Positions 8,468 to 18,124 are shown, numbered from the stretch's first letter. The stretch is 19,856 nucleotides of DNA from Phycisphaerales bacterium UBA1926 (GCA_002337215.1 DDFO01000022.1:39377-59232); one strand, 5' to 3'. Numbers and translations are program-made. The notes: generated by a model not told the origin, from the letters alone.

Positions 8468-8527
8468 GCAAGCACCCATAAACCGGTGGCGACGGAGCCC
8501 ATATTGGCTCGCGGGATGCCGCTGTGA

Positions 8528-8547
8528 TTCAAGCCCCCGTGCTTGAA
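8528..8547. other. perfect inverted repeat between recombinase and kinase genes
   Basis: TTCAAGC-CCCCGT-GCTTGAA is a 7-base stem with a 6-base loop, 69 bases before the kinase start. There is no T-run. A weaker repeat (GAGCC-CATATT-GGCTC, 8495-8510) precedes it. Together they may mark a regulatory site or an atypical terminator. Confidence 0.35.
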
Positions 8548-8615
8548 GGCCGACGACACGATCGTTGGAACGCGCTCTCGGACGGTGCGTTCACATCGCT
8601 CGGCGGGAGTCTTTG

Positions 8616-10520
<1,905 letters not shown>

Positions 10521-10549
10521 AGAGTGCCGGCTTGGTCAGCGGCCCGCAG

Positions 10550-10577
10550 AAAAGGCCTCCCCGGATTCTCCGGGGAG
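10550..10577 (-). terminator. rho-independent terminator of the minus-strand DUF2383 gene
   Basis: CTCCCCGG-ATTCT-CCGGGGAG is a perfect 8-base stem. Read on the minus strand it is followed within 3 bases by TTTT, so it ends transcripts of the gene at 10624-11172. It also lies just after the kinase stop and may block read-through from that side. Confidence 0.72.
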
Positions 10578-10623
10578 ACTTGCGTAGTTCGGAATCGGAT
10601 GAAGGAAGAGTTCGGCGTGTCGG

Positions 10624-11172
10624 TCACGACGCGACGGCGTCGCGGAGGTCGCGAACCTTGTCATGACCCTGCTTCACCTCTGTGTACTGACGCTCCAGCA
10701 CGAGTTTGACGTCGGACTCCGGCACCTCGGAGATCGCGCTCTCGTACCGCTCCTTGATCGCGTCCTCGCCGCGCTCTGCCTCGGCGAGCACGGCGTGGTC
10801 GTCCCCGCCCTGAACAGCGCCGCGGGCGGTCAGCCACCAGCGGTGGACCGTGCCCTTGATTCTGCCCGAGTCCTCCGCTTCTTCATCGGTCAGGTTGACG
10901 ATGCCTCGAAGCTCCGCGGCGTGGGCCGCGCGGTGTGTCCCGATCTGGCGGAAGAGCGACGCGGGGTCGTCCCGCTCGATGGTCTCGGCCGCTGACTCGA
11001 AGCCACGAGCACTGTCAATGTTGATGCGGATGAGATCCTGAAGTTGGACCCGGCTATTCGGTCCTTCTATGCAAGCTGCAGGGTGGATCAGTGTGCCACC
11101 AAGAACCGGACCGCGTCGCGTTGATCGCCGGAGACACGAGCGCGTCCGTGTGCCGTGCCTGATCAGATTCAT
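10624..11172 (-). CDS. PA2169 family four-helix-bundle protein (DUF2383)
   Basis: Small soluble helical protein of the PA2169/DUF2383 family, distantly ferritin-like, of unknown biochemical role and often linked to stress conditions. The family part begins at VQLQDLIRINIDSARGFESA and runs to the end, with FRQIGTHRAAHAAEL, the DSGRIKGTVHRWWL segment and the repeated helix GGDDHAVLAEAERGEDAIK, ending in LERQYTEVKQGHDKVRDLRD. The start is a problem: no ATG, GTG or TTG lies just before the family part. The nearest ATG (11172) adds about 41 Arg-rich residues foreign to the family and has only a distant GAGGGA; a CTG at 11091 is possible. The 5' end may be mis-set or rearranged. A terminator follows it at 10550-10577. 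Confidence 0.82.
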   Translation of the reverse strand: MNLIRHGTRTRSCLRRSTRRGPVLGGTLIHPAACIEGPNSRVQLQDLIRINIDSARGFESAAETIERDDPASLFRQIGTHRAAHAAELRGIVNLTDEEAEDSGRIKGTVHRWWLTARGAVQGGDDHAVLAEAERGEDAIKERYESAISEVPESDVKLVLERQYTEVKQGHDKVRDLRDAVAS

Positions 11173-11377
11173 GGCTGATAATCCGGTCCCTCGTGCTTGA
11201 TTTTGCGGCTCTGAACGCGGATTATCCTTGCGGTTGAGACTCAGTCTCATTTTCGATGACACGCAGTGTCGGCGAGCGTGCTGGGCCAGGTGTCGCGACG
11301 CCTATCCCGGGAATCGGTGGTTCATCGCTCGCATTCGTGTCGCTCGGCTTCAGTTGCCCGCTCGGAAAGGCAAGGAC

Positions 11378-12355
11378 TTGATCGCACACCTCACTCCCGT
11401 TCGGCGGCTCGCTACAGACAGCACGGCCCGGCCAGCGTTTACGCTGATCGAACTCCTTGTCGTGATCGCGATCATCGCGCTGCTGATTGGGATCCTGCTC
11501 CCCGCGCTCGGGTCGGCTCGATCGAGCGCACAGGCGACGGCAAACATGGCGAATCTCCGCTCGCTGGGGCAGGGCATTACGCTTTACCTGGGCGATCACG
11601 ACGAACTGATGCCCTTCCGTTTGCCGCCCGGCGAGGTGCATGAGTCGTCGGGTAGGCCCCGCGCTCGTTGGCACTTCGCGATGGGCGACTATGTCGGGCA
11701 GCCCTACGCCCCGCGTGATGCCGAGGAATGGGCGGCGTTCACAGGGGGCGAGGACGGCGGCGCGCGCAACGACGACATGGACCGCATCGACAATGATGTT
11801 TTCCGAGATCCGACGCACGATGTCGAGGACTACCGGGCCGACAACGGGGAGATCAAGGCCCTCCGCAACGGGTCGTACGGCTACAACTACCACTACCTCG
11901 GCAACACTCGCGACGAGGGCCCCGGCGGGTCGGCCGCGAACTTTCCGGTTCGCCTCTCGGCGATTCGGGCGCACTCGCGCACGGTGGTCTTCGCCGACAG
12001 CATGGGCAACCAGAACCGGATCGCGACGACGGGCAACCGCGAGCACGCGTACACGCTTGACCCACCCAGACTCGACACCGAGCACAACGGGGCGGCGACC
12101 TTCGCCCAGGACGACGGGCCCAGCCCGGCCGACCCGCGGCACGGGGGCAAGGCAACGGTCGCGTTCCTGGACGGGCACGCGAGCCGGATGACGCAGGCCG
12201 AACTGGGCTACATCCCAGACCCGAACCCGGCGGCGGCGGGGCGCGCGGTCGATGGTCGCGTGCTGGAGGACCTGGGGGACAACAGCCTGTGGAACGGGCT
12301 GGGGTTCGATGACGCGGCCGAGGACCAGAACGGCCTGATCCGACCTCAGCCGTGA
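11378..12355 (+). CDS. type II secretion pseudopilin-like protein with H-X9-DG domain (DUF1559 group)
   Basis: Exported protein with a prepilin-type N-terminus: FTLIELLVVIAIIALLIGIL begins at residue 21, with the Glu at position 5 expected for prepilin peptidase processing, though Ala rather than Gly precedes the cleavage point. The large globular part ends with RHGGKATVAFLDGHA, which fits H-X9-DG exactly (His255, Asp265-Gly266). Such proteins are greatly multiplied in planctomycetes; their roles are mostly unknown. The open frame reaches back to an ATG at 11228, but that adds 50 odd residues; a TTG at 11378 has GGAAAGG 7 bases upstream and gives a compact leader (325 residues), so it is preferred. 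The gene converges on the lipoprotein gene with 6 bases between stops. Its 3' end is repeated at 13995-14232. Confidence 0.88.
   Translation: MIAHLTPVRRLATDSTARPAFTLIELLVVIAIIALLIGILLPALGSARSSAQATANMANLRSLGQGITLYLGDHDELMPFRLPPGEVHESSGRPRARWHFAMGDYVGQPYAPRDAEEWAAFTGGEDGGARNDDMDRIDNDVFRDPTHDVEDYRADNGEIKALRNGSYGYNYHYLGNTRDEGPGGSAANFPVRLSAIRAHSRTVVFADSMGNQNRIATTGNREHAYTLDPPRLDTEHNGAATFAQDDGPSPADPRHGGKATVAFLDGHASRMTQAELGYIPDPNPAAAGRAVDGRVLEDLGDNSLWNGLGFDDAAEDQNGLIRPQP
12112..12355 (+). repeat. pseudopilin 3' segment, repeated at 13995-14232
   Basis: From CGACGGGC to the stop codon this segment matches the second half of scar 1. Most of the protein sequence is shared, including H-X9-DG and GRVLEDLGDNSLWNGLG; the copy is two codons shorter at the end. 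Confidence 0.85.
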
Positions 12356-12361
12356 GTCGAT

Positions 12362-13657
12362 TCAGCGACCCACGGGCAGCGTGAGCACCGGCTTGATCGA
12401 CGGGCGTTCGCCGCTCTGCAAGGTAAACAGGTGCCGCAGAAGCAGGAAGCTCGACTTGGTCGTCTCGTCGTCGTCAGCGATGGAGAACCACCGGCCCCGG
12501 TGCACGGCCGTGACGGCGGCGTCGCGCGGGCGCGACGGTGCGTGGTCGATCTTGAATAAGCCCGACAAGACGGCGTCCCATTCAAACGGCTCGCCGTTTG
12601 GCTTCCTGGTGACAGTCACCGAGCCGTTCTCGATATCGTCCGGGGGCGGGTTCACCCCGTGGGACATGAAGTACAGCACGCCCAGCAGCGACCGGGTGTT
12701 GACCACGATCTGCGTCAAGGGCTCGCGTCCCGGCTCTTCGGCCACGCTCGCGAGGGAGGCGTCCGCCCGACGCCGATCCCGGTCCGCGTTGTCCTGCGAG
12801 ACCACGTCGTAGTCCGACAGCGCGGGATCGAGCCGAAGCAGTGAGCGGAGCCGCTGCACGAGGGGCTCGGCGTCGCGTCGTGTCGCCGCCTCCGCGTCGA
12901 TGCGCATCATCAGCCGGCGTTCCTGGATCGTCGGCTGGTAGTCGTTGGTGCCCTCGACGCGTTTGAATTCGATGCCGTCCTTCGCGGCGACGAGCAGGTC
13001 CTCGCCCGAGAGCTGGGTTCGTGGGATCGGATCGGAGAACGCGGTGTCGCGGAGGCCGAACTCGAAGTCGATGACCCCTTCCTCGGCGAGGGCCCGGATC
13101 AGCTCAACCGCCTCCAAGAACTCTGCGTATTCGGGCTCTGTCCTTGGTGTCGGGCCCGACGCGGTGTCGGCGTAGCGGAGCCCGTTGATGTCCTCGACGG
13201 TCATCCGCAGCACGCGGTCGGCCCGCCAGCCCGATTCCGCGAGCAACGCGATATTGTTCACGCTGATCGGTTCGAGCATGTCGCGTTCGAACGCCTCGCC
13301 GCTCAGGAACCCGAACGTGATCGTGGGACGCTCGGCGTAGTCGAACCCGCCCCCGATGCCCAGCGTGTTGCCCCGTCCCTCGGGGATCGTCCCGTTCACC
13401 GACGCGGAGCCCCCGACCTCGAACTGCGTCGAGATGCTGCTCACGCTCAGATAGACCGGATGATCGCGGTAGCGGAGCCGGACGAGGTTGACGAGAAGCT
13501 GTTCGGACTGGGCGATCCGGACCGCGTCGCTGTATTGGGCGCTCGAGACGGGGACGGTGCGCGGGCCGAGTTGGCACCCAGCGAGCAACCCCGCGATGAG
13601 GCTGATCGATGCCGTCTGGAGGAGTGCTCGAAACGAAAATGGTGCGCTTCGTGACAT
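12362..13657 (-). CDS. lipoprotein of unknown function, 431 residues
   Basis: Predicted lipoprotein: signal peptide with lipobox LLAGC, Cys28. The ATG at 13657 is preceded by GGAG 5 bases upstream; the open frame extends further but lacks a signal there. After the lipid site comes a segment with EQLLVNLVRLRYRDHPVYL (52-70) and then VSSISTQFEVGGSASV. I associate this opening with a widespread uncharacterised envelope-protein family found in proteobacteria and planctomycetes, though I cannot name it. The rest is mixed alpha/beta with no recognisable catalytic motif; near the C-terminus it reads SSFLLLRHLFTLQSGE. It is convergent with the pseudopilin gene. It lies between the intact pseudopilin gene and scar 1, so it is one of the two alternative genes found between the same flanks. 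Confidence 0.85.
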   Translation of the reverse strand: MSRSAPFSFRALLQTASISLIAGLLAGCQLGPRTVPVSSAQYSDAVRIAQSEQLLVNLVRLRYRDHPVYLSVSSISTQFEVGGSASVNGTIPEGRGNTLGIGGGFDYAERPTITFGFLSGEAFERDMLEPISVNNIALLAESGWRADRVLRMTVEDINGLRYADTASGPTPRTEPEYAEFLEAVELIRALAEEGVIDFEFGLRDTAFSDPIPRTQLSGEDLLVAAKDGIEFKRVEGTNDYQPTIQERRLMMRIDAEAATRRDAEPLVQRLRSLLRLDPALSDYDVVSQDNADRDRRRADASLASVAEEPGREPLTQIVVNTRSLLGVLYFMSHGVNPPPDDIENGSVTVTRKPNGEPFEWDAVLSGLFKIDHAPSRPRDAAVTAVHRGRWFSIADDDETTKSSFLLLRHLFTLQSGERPSIKPVLTLPVGR

Positions 13658-13885
13658 GCTGACTCCGATTCGGGGTGAAGTGAGATCAGTTCGCTTCGAC
13701 ACGAGAAGGGCGGACTCTGACTCCCTGACACTGGCTTCCGGAGTCCGGCCTTTCGACGCCGCGTCCTCGCGGATGCAAGGCATTCCACGCGCGATGCTCG
13801 TTCGGCTGCGGTCACGGCCCCGACGAGACAACAAGACAGGAGCGGCTTGGTGCGCGGTGGATGCCGTGGATGAAGCCGATGGTGA

Positions 13886-13994
13886 ATGTTCGACCGACTT
13901 TCAGACGGGTTCAACGGGGTCTTCCGCAAGCTGAGCGGGCAGGGGACCATCTCCAAGAAGAATATCGTCGACGCGATGGACGAAGTGCGCACGG
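13886..13994 (+). pseudogene. ffh 5' fragment (first 36 codons)
   Basis: The ATG at 13886 opens a copy of the first 36 codons of Ffh (MFDRLSDGFNGVFRKLSG...MDEVRT), then the match to ffh stops abruptly. Against intact ffh (15284-15391) I count 10 differences in 108 bases, 8 of them at third codon positions and only two changing the residue (Glu24 to Lys, Ala28 to Val). Sequence before the ATG does not match the ffh upstream region. It cannot encode a working SRP54 because the G and M domains are missing; the frame continues for 26 unrelated residues to a stop at 14074. Confidence 0.9.
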
Positions 13995-14232
13995 CGACGG
14001 GCTCAGCCGGGCCGACCCGCGGCACGGCGGCACGGCAACAGTCGCGTTCCTGGACGGGCACGCGAGCCGGATGACACAGACCGAATTGGGCGACATCCCA
14101 GACCCGAACCCGGCGGCAGGCGGCCGCACGGTGGTGGGGCGGGTGCTCGAGGACCTCGGCGACAACAGCCTCTGGAACGGGTTGGGGTATGACGATCTCG
14201 CCGAAGGCGAGGGCGGGTTGGTGCGGCCCTGA
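13995..14232 (+). pseudogene. pseudopilin 3' fragment (about 78 codons)
   Basis: Begins at the join with the ffh fragment and keeps one clean frame to a TGA at 14232, but in a different frame from the ffh piece. It encodes ADPRHGGTATVAFLDGHA with the H-X9-DG motif and the tail RVLEDLGDNSLWNGLG, closely matching residues at the end of the intact gene at 11378-12355. The N-terminal pilin part is missing, so it should not be exported. The source could also be another member of this large family. Confidence 0.9.
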
Positions 14233-14395
14233 CCGGGCTCGCTGATTCCGGATACTTGTTTATTGTTCGGTGAGGTGTGCGCAGAAAACGTCGCGCAGAC
14301 GGAGTTCGATGCACGGATTTGCTGGCAATAACCATAACAAGGGGTATTTTCGTTTCCGCTTGTGGCCTTCATGCCACCAGGGAAGGGACGAATAC

Positions 14396-15052
14396 ATGAA
14401 AACGCATCTGTACAGCGCCGCGATCGTTGCCGGCACCTCGGCCGCGTCCGTGCTCGCGGCTCCGACGATTGTCAACGGCGATTTCAACGGGACGCCGAGC
14501 ATCGCATCCGCGCCGGCCGGGTGGGACATCGCGATGGCGACGCCCGATGTCGTGAACGCCTTCGGCCCGTTCAACAACACGGGCATCGGCTGGACCGCGT
14601 CTCCGAACGGGGGCACCTTTGTGCGCACAAACGGTGTGGGCAACGAGCAGACCGAGGCGATCTCGCAGGTCGTGACCGGCTTCGAAGCGGGCGGCACGTA
14701 CCGGTTCGATTTCTCGGTCACCAATCTCGGGTTCCGCAACGCGGGCAACGGGGCGTGGAGCGGTTTCGACGGGTTCTACCAGTTCTTCGCAGACGGGACC
14801 CTGATCGGCACGAGCCAGACCGTCAGCAAGCAGGCATCGTCGAGCGATGCGATTGTCTGGGAAGCGGCGAGCATCGAGTTTGTCGCCGTCGCGGAGTCTT
14901 TCACGCTCGAGATCCGGGGCGAAACGGTGGGGGCAGCGTTTGAGATCGCGTACCTCGGCATCGACGGCGTGTCGGCTTCTCTCGTTCCTGCGCCGGGTGC
15001 GGCTGTCCTGCTCGGCCTCGGTGGGCTGACCGCGACGCGTCGCCGGCGATAG
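14396..15052 (+). CDS. exported protein with PEP-CTERM-like sorting signal
   Basis: Exported 218-residue protein. The ATG at 14396 has AAGGGA 7 bases upstream and starts a signal peptide that likely ends at SVLAA (residue 22). The body is a Gly/Asn/Thr-rich beta-sandwich-like domain (TIVNGDFNGTPS..., then YRFDFSVTNLGFRNAG), resembling the extracellular domains often paired with this anchor. The C-terminus VPAPGAAVLLGLGG then TATRRRR (197-218) has the Pro-motif, a hydrophobic helix and an Arg cluster, typical of PEP-CTERM sorting to the cell surface by an exosortase. No exosortase gene is nearby. The 130 bases before it are less GC-rich and hold a possible -10 (TATTTT, 14345-14350). A strong terminator follows. 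It lies between scar 1 and intact ffh. Confidence 0.9.
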   Translation: MKTHLYSAAIVAGTSAASVLAAPTIVNGDFNGTPSIASAPAGWDIAMATPDVVNAFGPFNNTGIGWTASPNGGTFVRTNGVGNEQTEAISQVVTGFEAGGTYRFDFSVTNLGFRNAGNGAWSGFDGFYQFFADGTLIGTSQTVSKQASSSDAIVWEAASIEFVAVAESFTLEIRGETVGAAFEIAYLGIDGVSASLVPAPGAAVLLGLGGLTATRRRR

Positions 15053-15083
15053 GTCTCGGAGCGTCTTGTTCTCATGATCCATG

Positions 15084-15109
15084 AACGCCCCTTCACCGGG
15101 GCGTTTTTT
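15084..15109 (+). terminator. rho-independent terminator after the PEP-CTERM gene
   Basis: AACGCCCC-TTCACC-GGGGCGTT is a perfect 8-base stem followed by a run of six Ts (15104-15109). It lies 32 bases after the stop at 15052 and isolates ffh from upstream transcription. Confidence 0.92.
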
Positions 15110-15283
15110 CTATGCCCGCGAGTCGTTCGGCTGTGCGGGGATGCTGGGCGGCTTCCGTCCGGCAGAGCTCGATCTTGGCCTAGACTCCGATCGGTCAAGC
15201 CTTGACAACCGATCCGGAGAACTCCCCGGGAACCGGTGCGCTGTTCGTAAAGCACGAGCACGCCGGGACTGGGGCGTGGCAGC

Positions 15284-15391
15284 ATGTTCGATCGACTTTC
15301 TGACGGGTTCAACGGGGTCTTCCGCAAGCTCAGCGGGCAGGGGACCATCTCAGAGAAGAACATCGCCGATGCGATGGACGAGGTCCGCACG
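15284..15391 (+). repeat. ffh 5' segment, repeated at 13886-13993
   Basis: The first 108 bases of ffh match scar 1 with 10 differences. The match starts exactly at the ATG. Confidence 0.88.
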
Positions 15392-16810
15392 TCGCTCCTC
15401 GAAGCGGATGTGCACTTCGATGTCGTCAAGGAGTTCGTCGAAGGCGTGAAGGCCGACGCGATCGGCCGCGATGTCACCAAGAGCCTGAAGCCGGGTCAGG
15501 AGATGATCGGCATCGTCCACCGCCGGCTCATCGGGCTGCTCGGGGGCGACCCCGACGCGGACCCGCAGGCCGCGATGGAAAAGAGCCTGGGGCAGCCCAC
15601 CGGCGCTGGGATTATGAAGGTCAGCCCGGGCCCGACGGTGGTGATGATGTCGGGCCTGCAGGGCTCGGGCAAGACGACGACCTGCGGCAAGCTCGCGGCG
15701 ATCCTGAAGAAGGAAGGCCGCAAGGTCATGCTCTGCGCCGCGGACCTCCAGCGTCCCGCCGCGATCGAGCAGCTCGAGATCGTGACCCAGGGCGTGAACG
15801 ACGCGGTGGACAAGGGCCCCGAGGCGCTGTTTTATGGAGAGCCCGATCAGGCGGCGGCGTACGGCAAGGCCGTCAATGTCGCCGTCAAGGTCTGCCAGCG
15901 TGCGCTCAAGAAAGCCCGCGACGAGGGCGTCGATGTGCTGATCCTCGACACCGCGGGCCGGCTGCACGTCAACGACGAACTCATGCAGGAGCTCAACCTG
16001 GTCAACCGCGCGATGACGCCGCACCACATCTTCCTGGTGGTCGATGCGATGACCGGGCAGGACGCCGTGAACAGCGCCAAGGCCTTCCACGAGCGCCTGA
16101 CCGTCGACGGCGTGATCCTCACCAAGTTCGATTCGGACACCCGGGGCGGGGCGGCGCTATCGGTCAAGGAGGTCACCGGGGCGCCGATCAAGTACATCGG
16201 TGTCGGTGAGAAGGTCGACACGCTCGAGGCGTTCCATCCCGAGCGGATGGCGGGGCGGATCCTTGGGATGGGCGATGTCGTCTCGCTCGTCGAGCGCGCG
16301 CAGCAGGAGGTCAGCGAGGCGGACGCTGAGAAGATCTCCGAGAAGATGGCCAAGGGCGAGATGGATATGGAGGACTTCTTGGGTCAGCTCCGGACCCTCC
16401 GCCGGATGGGCTCGATGAAGCAATTGCTCGGGATGCTGCCCGGGGTCGGGTCGATGATGAAGGATGTCGATGTCGACGAGGGGCACCTCAAGCGGGTCGA
16501 ATCGATGATCCAGTCGATGACCGCCGAAGAGCGCAAGGCCCCCAAGATCATCAGCGCAAGTCGGCGTCGGCGGATCGCGCAGGGCTCGGGCAGCGAGCAG
16601 CCCGCGGTGGGACAGCTCATCAAGCAGTTTGACGCGATCAACACGATGGCGAAGCACATGAGCGGCGCGAGCGGCGCGGGGAAGATCGCGGCGGCCAAGC
16701 AGATGGCGGCGGCGGGGGGCATGCCGGGCATGGGCCTGCCCATGATGAAGACCAAGGGCTCGACCAAGGCGCAGAAGAGCGGCGTGAAGCGGCGCAAGAA
16801 GCGGCGTTGA
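15284..16810 (+). CDS. ffh: signal recognition particle protein Ffh (SRP54)
   Basis: GTPase of the signal recognition particle; with 4.5S/SRP RNA it binds signal sequences on ribosomes and delivers them to FtsY at the membrane. The 508-residue product has an N domain (1-95), a G domain with GLQGSGKTTT (124-133), ADLQRPAA, DTAGRLH (222-228) and TKFDSD (280-285), and a Met-rich M domain (about 330-480) with the RNA-binding SRRRRIAQGSG (426-436). The tail is unusually long and basic, ending KRRKKRR. The ribosome site is weak (GGGGCG before ATG 15284). rpsP, a common next gene, is absent; the next gene is a convergent dockerin-bearing gene. Pieces of its 5' and 3' ends are repeated in scars on both sides. 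Confidence 0.97.
   Translation: MFDRLSDGFNGVFRKLSGQGTISEKNIADAMDEVRTSLLEADVHFDVVKEFVEGVKADAIGRDVTKSLKPGQEMIGIVHRRLIGLLGGDPDADPQAAMEKSLGQPTGAGIMKVSPGPTVVMMSGLQGSGKTTTCGKLAAILKKEGRKVMLCAADLQRPAAIEQLEIVTQGVNDAVDKGPEALFYGEPDQAAAYGKAVNVAVKVCQRALKKARDEGVDVLILDTAGRLHVNDELMQELNLVNRAMTPHHIFLVVDAMTGQDAVNSAKAFHERLTVDGVILTKFDSDTRGGAALSVKEVTGAPIKYIGVGEKVDTLEAFHPERMAGRILGMGDVVSLVERAQQEVSEADAEKISEKMAKGEMDMEDFLGQLRTLRRMGSMKQLLGMLPGVGSMMKDVDVDEGHLKRVESMIQSMTAEERKAPKIISASRRRRIAQGSGSEQPAVGQLIKQFDAINTMAKHMSGASGAGKIAAAKQMAAAGGMPGMGLPMMKTKGSTKAQKSGVKRRKKRR
16571..16810 (+). repeat. ffh 3' segment, repeated at 18125-18316
   Basis: The last 240 bases of ffh match scar 2 with one base difference (AAG to GAG, Lys489 to Glu) and 48 missing bases (45 plus 3, in frame). 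The match continues 6 bases past the TGA (GACCCG region) and then ends. Confidence 0.92.
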
Positions 16811-16833
16811 CCCGCCGCCCCCCGTTCCCCGGA

Positions 16834-17763
16834 TTAGACGCAGCCGGCAACGAAAGAGGTCACGAACGCGTTCACATCCGCGAGGTCGTGTACCCCGTCT
16901 CCTGTCAGATCCGCGACCGGATCCTGCATCACGAACGCGGTCACGAAGATGCCGATATCCGTGAGATCGAGCATGCCGTCGCCGTTCAAATCGGCTTCGC
17001 ACACGCCCGACACCGGGTTGGCCAGGTTGGTCACGCCGGACTGTTCCACATAGATGTCGTCGATGTAGATCGGACCGAAGTTCGTCCCGCTCGACCCGCC
17101 TGAGGTCTTGATGTAGAACGAGACCAGGTCGCCGACCCTCCCGGCTCTGAATGCGAACAGGTCGTCTCCGGTTTCGGTGTGCAGCAAATCATCCGGACTT
17201 GCGTCCGCCCCGGGGATGTGGTTTGTCCACAGTCGGTAGGTGTCAGAGGCGGCGTCTACGTGTACCCAGATGTTGTACCAGGTCGTCGGCGTAAACTGGG
17301 TGACATTCACGTAGTTGCCTCCGTCATCGTCCCAGACGCGGAGATCGAGGTTCTGGGTGCTGTTCGCCATGCCGATCTCGGGCCCGAAATCGCTGTACTC
17401 CCGGGGGCTGGTCAGATGTGAAACACCCATGGAGAAGGTCTGCTTCTCGGCGACCCCGAGCCTGAGGAAAAGCATCCGAGCCTCCCCGTCCGGTACAGGG
17501 AGGCCAACGACCAGCAGCGACTTACGGAGTGTTGATGACGATGAGGGCACCTCAAGCACGCGGTTCGAAGGATCGAACGGGTCGACCACGACGCTGTTCG
17601 GGCCTCCGGCAGAATGCCAGCCGTCTTGCCCGTCGATCAGGCCGAGCGATTCGTCCTCGAAGTCATCGAACAGCATGAACTGCCCCGACGTCGGTGAAAC
17701 ACACACAAGCTGGGCCGTCGCCGAGATGGCGCACATGGCTCGGAGGAAAACAGGAGTATGCAT
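16834..17763 (-). CDS. exported lectin-like protein with C-terminal dockerin-type repeats
   Basis: Exported 309-residue protein. The ATG at 17763 has AGGGA 6 bases upstream and begins a signal peptide (about 1-28, ending near TSGQ). The middle (30-240) reads as a concanavalin/LamG-like beta-sandwich: FDDFEDESLG at its start, NLDLRVWDDDGGNYV, TWYNIWVHVDAASDTYRLW and IYIDDIYVEQ at its end. The C-terminus has two EF-hand-like dockerin repeats, ADLNGDGMLDLTDIGIFVT (257-275) and ADLTGDGVHDLADVNAFVT (284-302), ending FVAGC. In planctomycetes this pair is a common tail of secreted proteins; the partner cohesin is usually unknown. It converges on ffh with 23 bases between stops and lies between intact ffh and scar 2. 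Confidence 0.9.
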   Translation of the reverse strand: MHTPVFLRAMCAISATAQLVCVSPTSGQFMLFDDFEDESLGLIDGQDGWHSAGGPNSVVVDPFDPSNRVLEVPSSSSTLRKSLLVVGLPVPDGEARMLFLRLGVAEKQTFSMGVSHLTSPREYSDFGPEIGMANSTQNLDLRVWDDDGGNYVNVTQFTPTTWYNIWVHVDAASDTYRLWTNHIPGADASPDDLLHTETGDDLFAFRAGRVGDLVSFYIKTSGGSSGTNFGPIYIDDIYVEQSGVTNLANPVSGVCEADLNGDGMLDLTDIGIFVTAFVMQDPVADLTGDGVHDLADVNAFVTSFVAGCV

Positions 17764-17947
17764 ATCGGTTCCCTTTCTCCCCCGAGCGTCTCGGACATCG
17801 AGATCATGCCGGGGCCCCAGGGGCCGCATTCGGAATCGTATTCCAGAACTGTGGTATCCACTACCTCGAGATCGTTTTCAACATCGGGTTGCCGGTGTCC
17901 GGTCGTTCTCCCGTGCTGTCTCGCATGAGCCAGAGCCGAGCGATGCG

Positions 17948-18124
17948 GTGGCACGGAACCCGATCCTCCGCCGGTCGTCGGTCCTGCTCACCGGTGTCAT
18001 GATCGCGGGCACCGCGGGGATCCACGGCATCGAGGCATGGAGTGTCTGGCACTCCTTCTTCTTCACGCTCATCACGCCGACGACGGTGGGGTACACCGAG
18101 TACGGCCTCAGCGAGGCGGGGGAG
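17948..18124 (+). pseudogene. potassium channel gene, 5' fragment
   Basis: From a possible GTG start at 17948 the frame encodes a first membrane helix (about SSVLLTGVMIAGTAGI), a pore helix (WSVWHSFFFTLIT) and the selectivity filter TTVGYTEYG, then LSEAGER, after which the sequence switches to ffh. This is the pattern of two-helix pore potassium channels of bacteria (TM1-pore-TM2, often with an RCK domain). The second helix and everything after it are missing, so it cannot form a channel. The true start is uncertain because the frame is open further upstream; sequence before about 17900 shows no channel features. Confidence 0.82.

Noticed and set aside
7232..8479. Open frame of 415 codons opposite the Xer gene
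   Set aside because: The plus strand encodes all Xer catalytic residues; the opposite frame has low complexity and no motif.
13886..14074. A short second Ffh-like protein as a working gene
   Set aside because: Only 36 codons match Ffh; G and M domains are missing and the rest is out-of-frame pseudopilin sequence.
12356..15283. Insertion sequence or transposon boundaries around the extra genes
   Set aside because: No transposase, integrase, terminal inverted repeats or short target duplications were seen; the repeats present are pieces of the neighbouring genes.
15111..15283. SRP (4.5S) RNA gene next to ffh
   Set aside because: No convincing GGAA/tetraloop hairpin of the SRP RNA type was found by eye in the gap.
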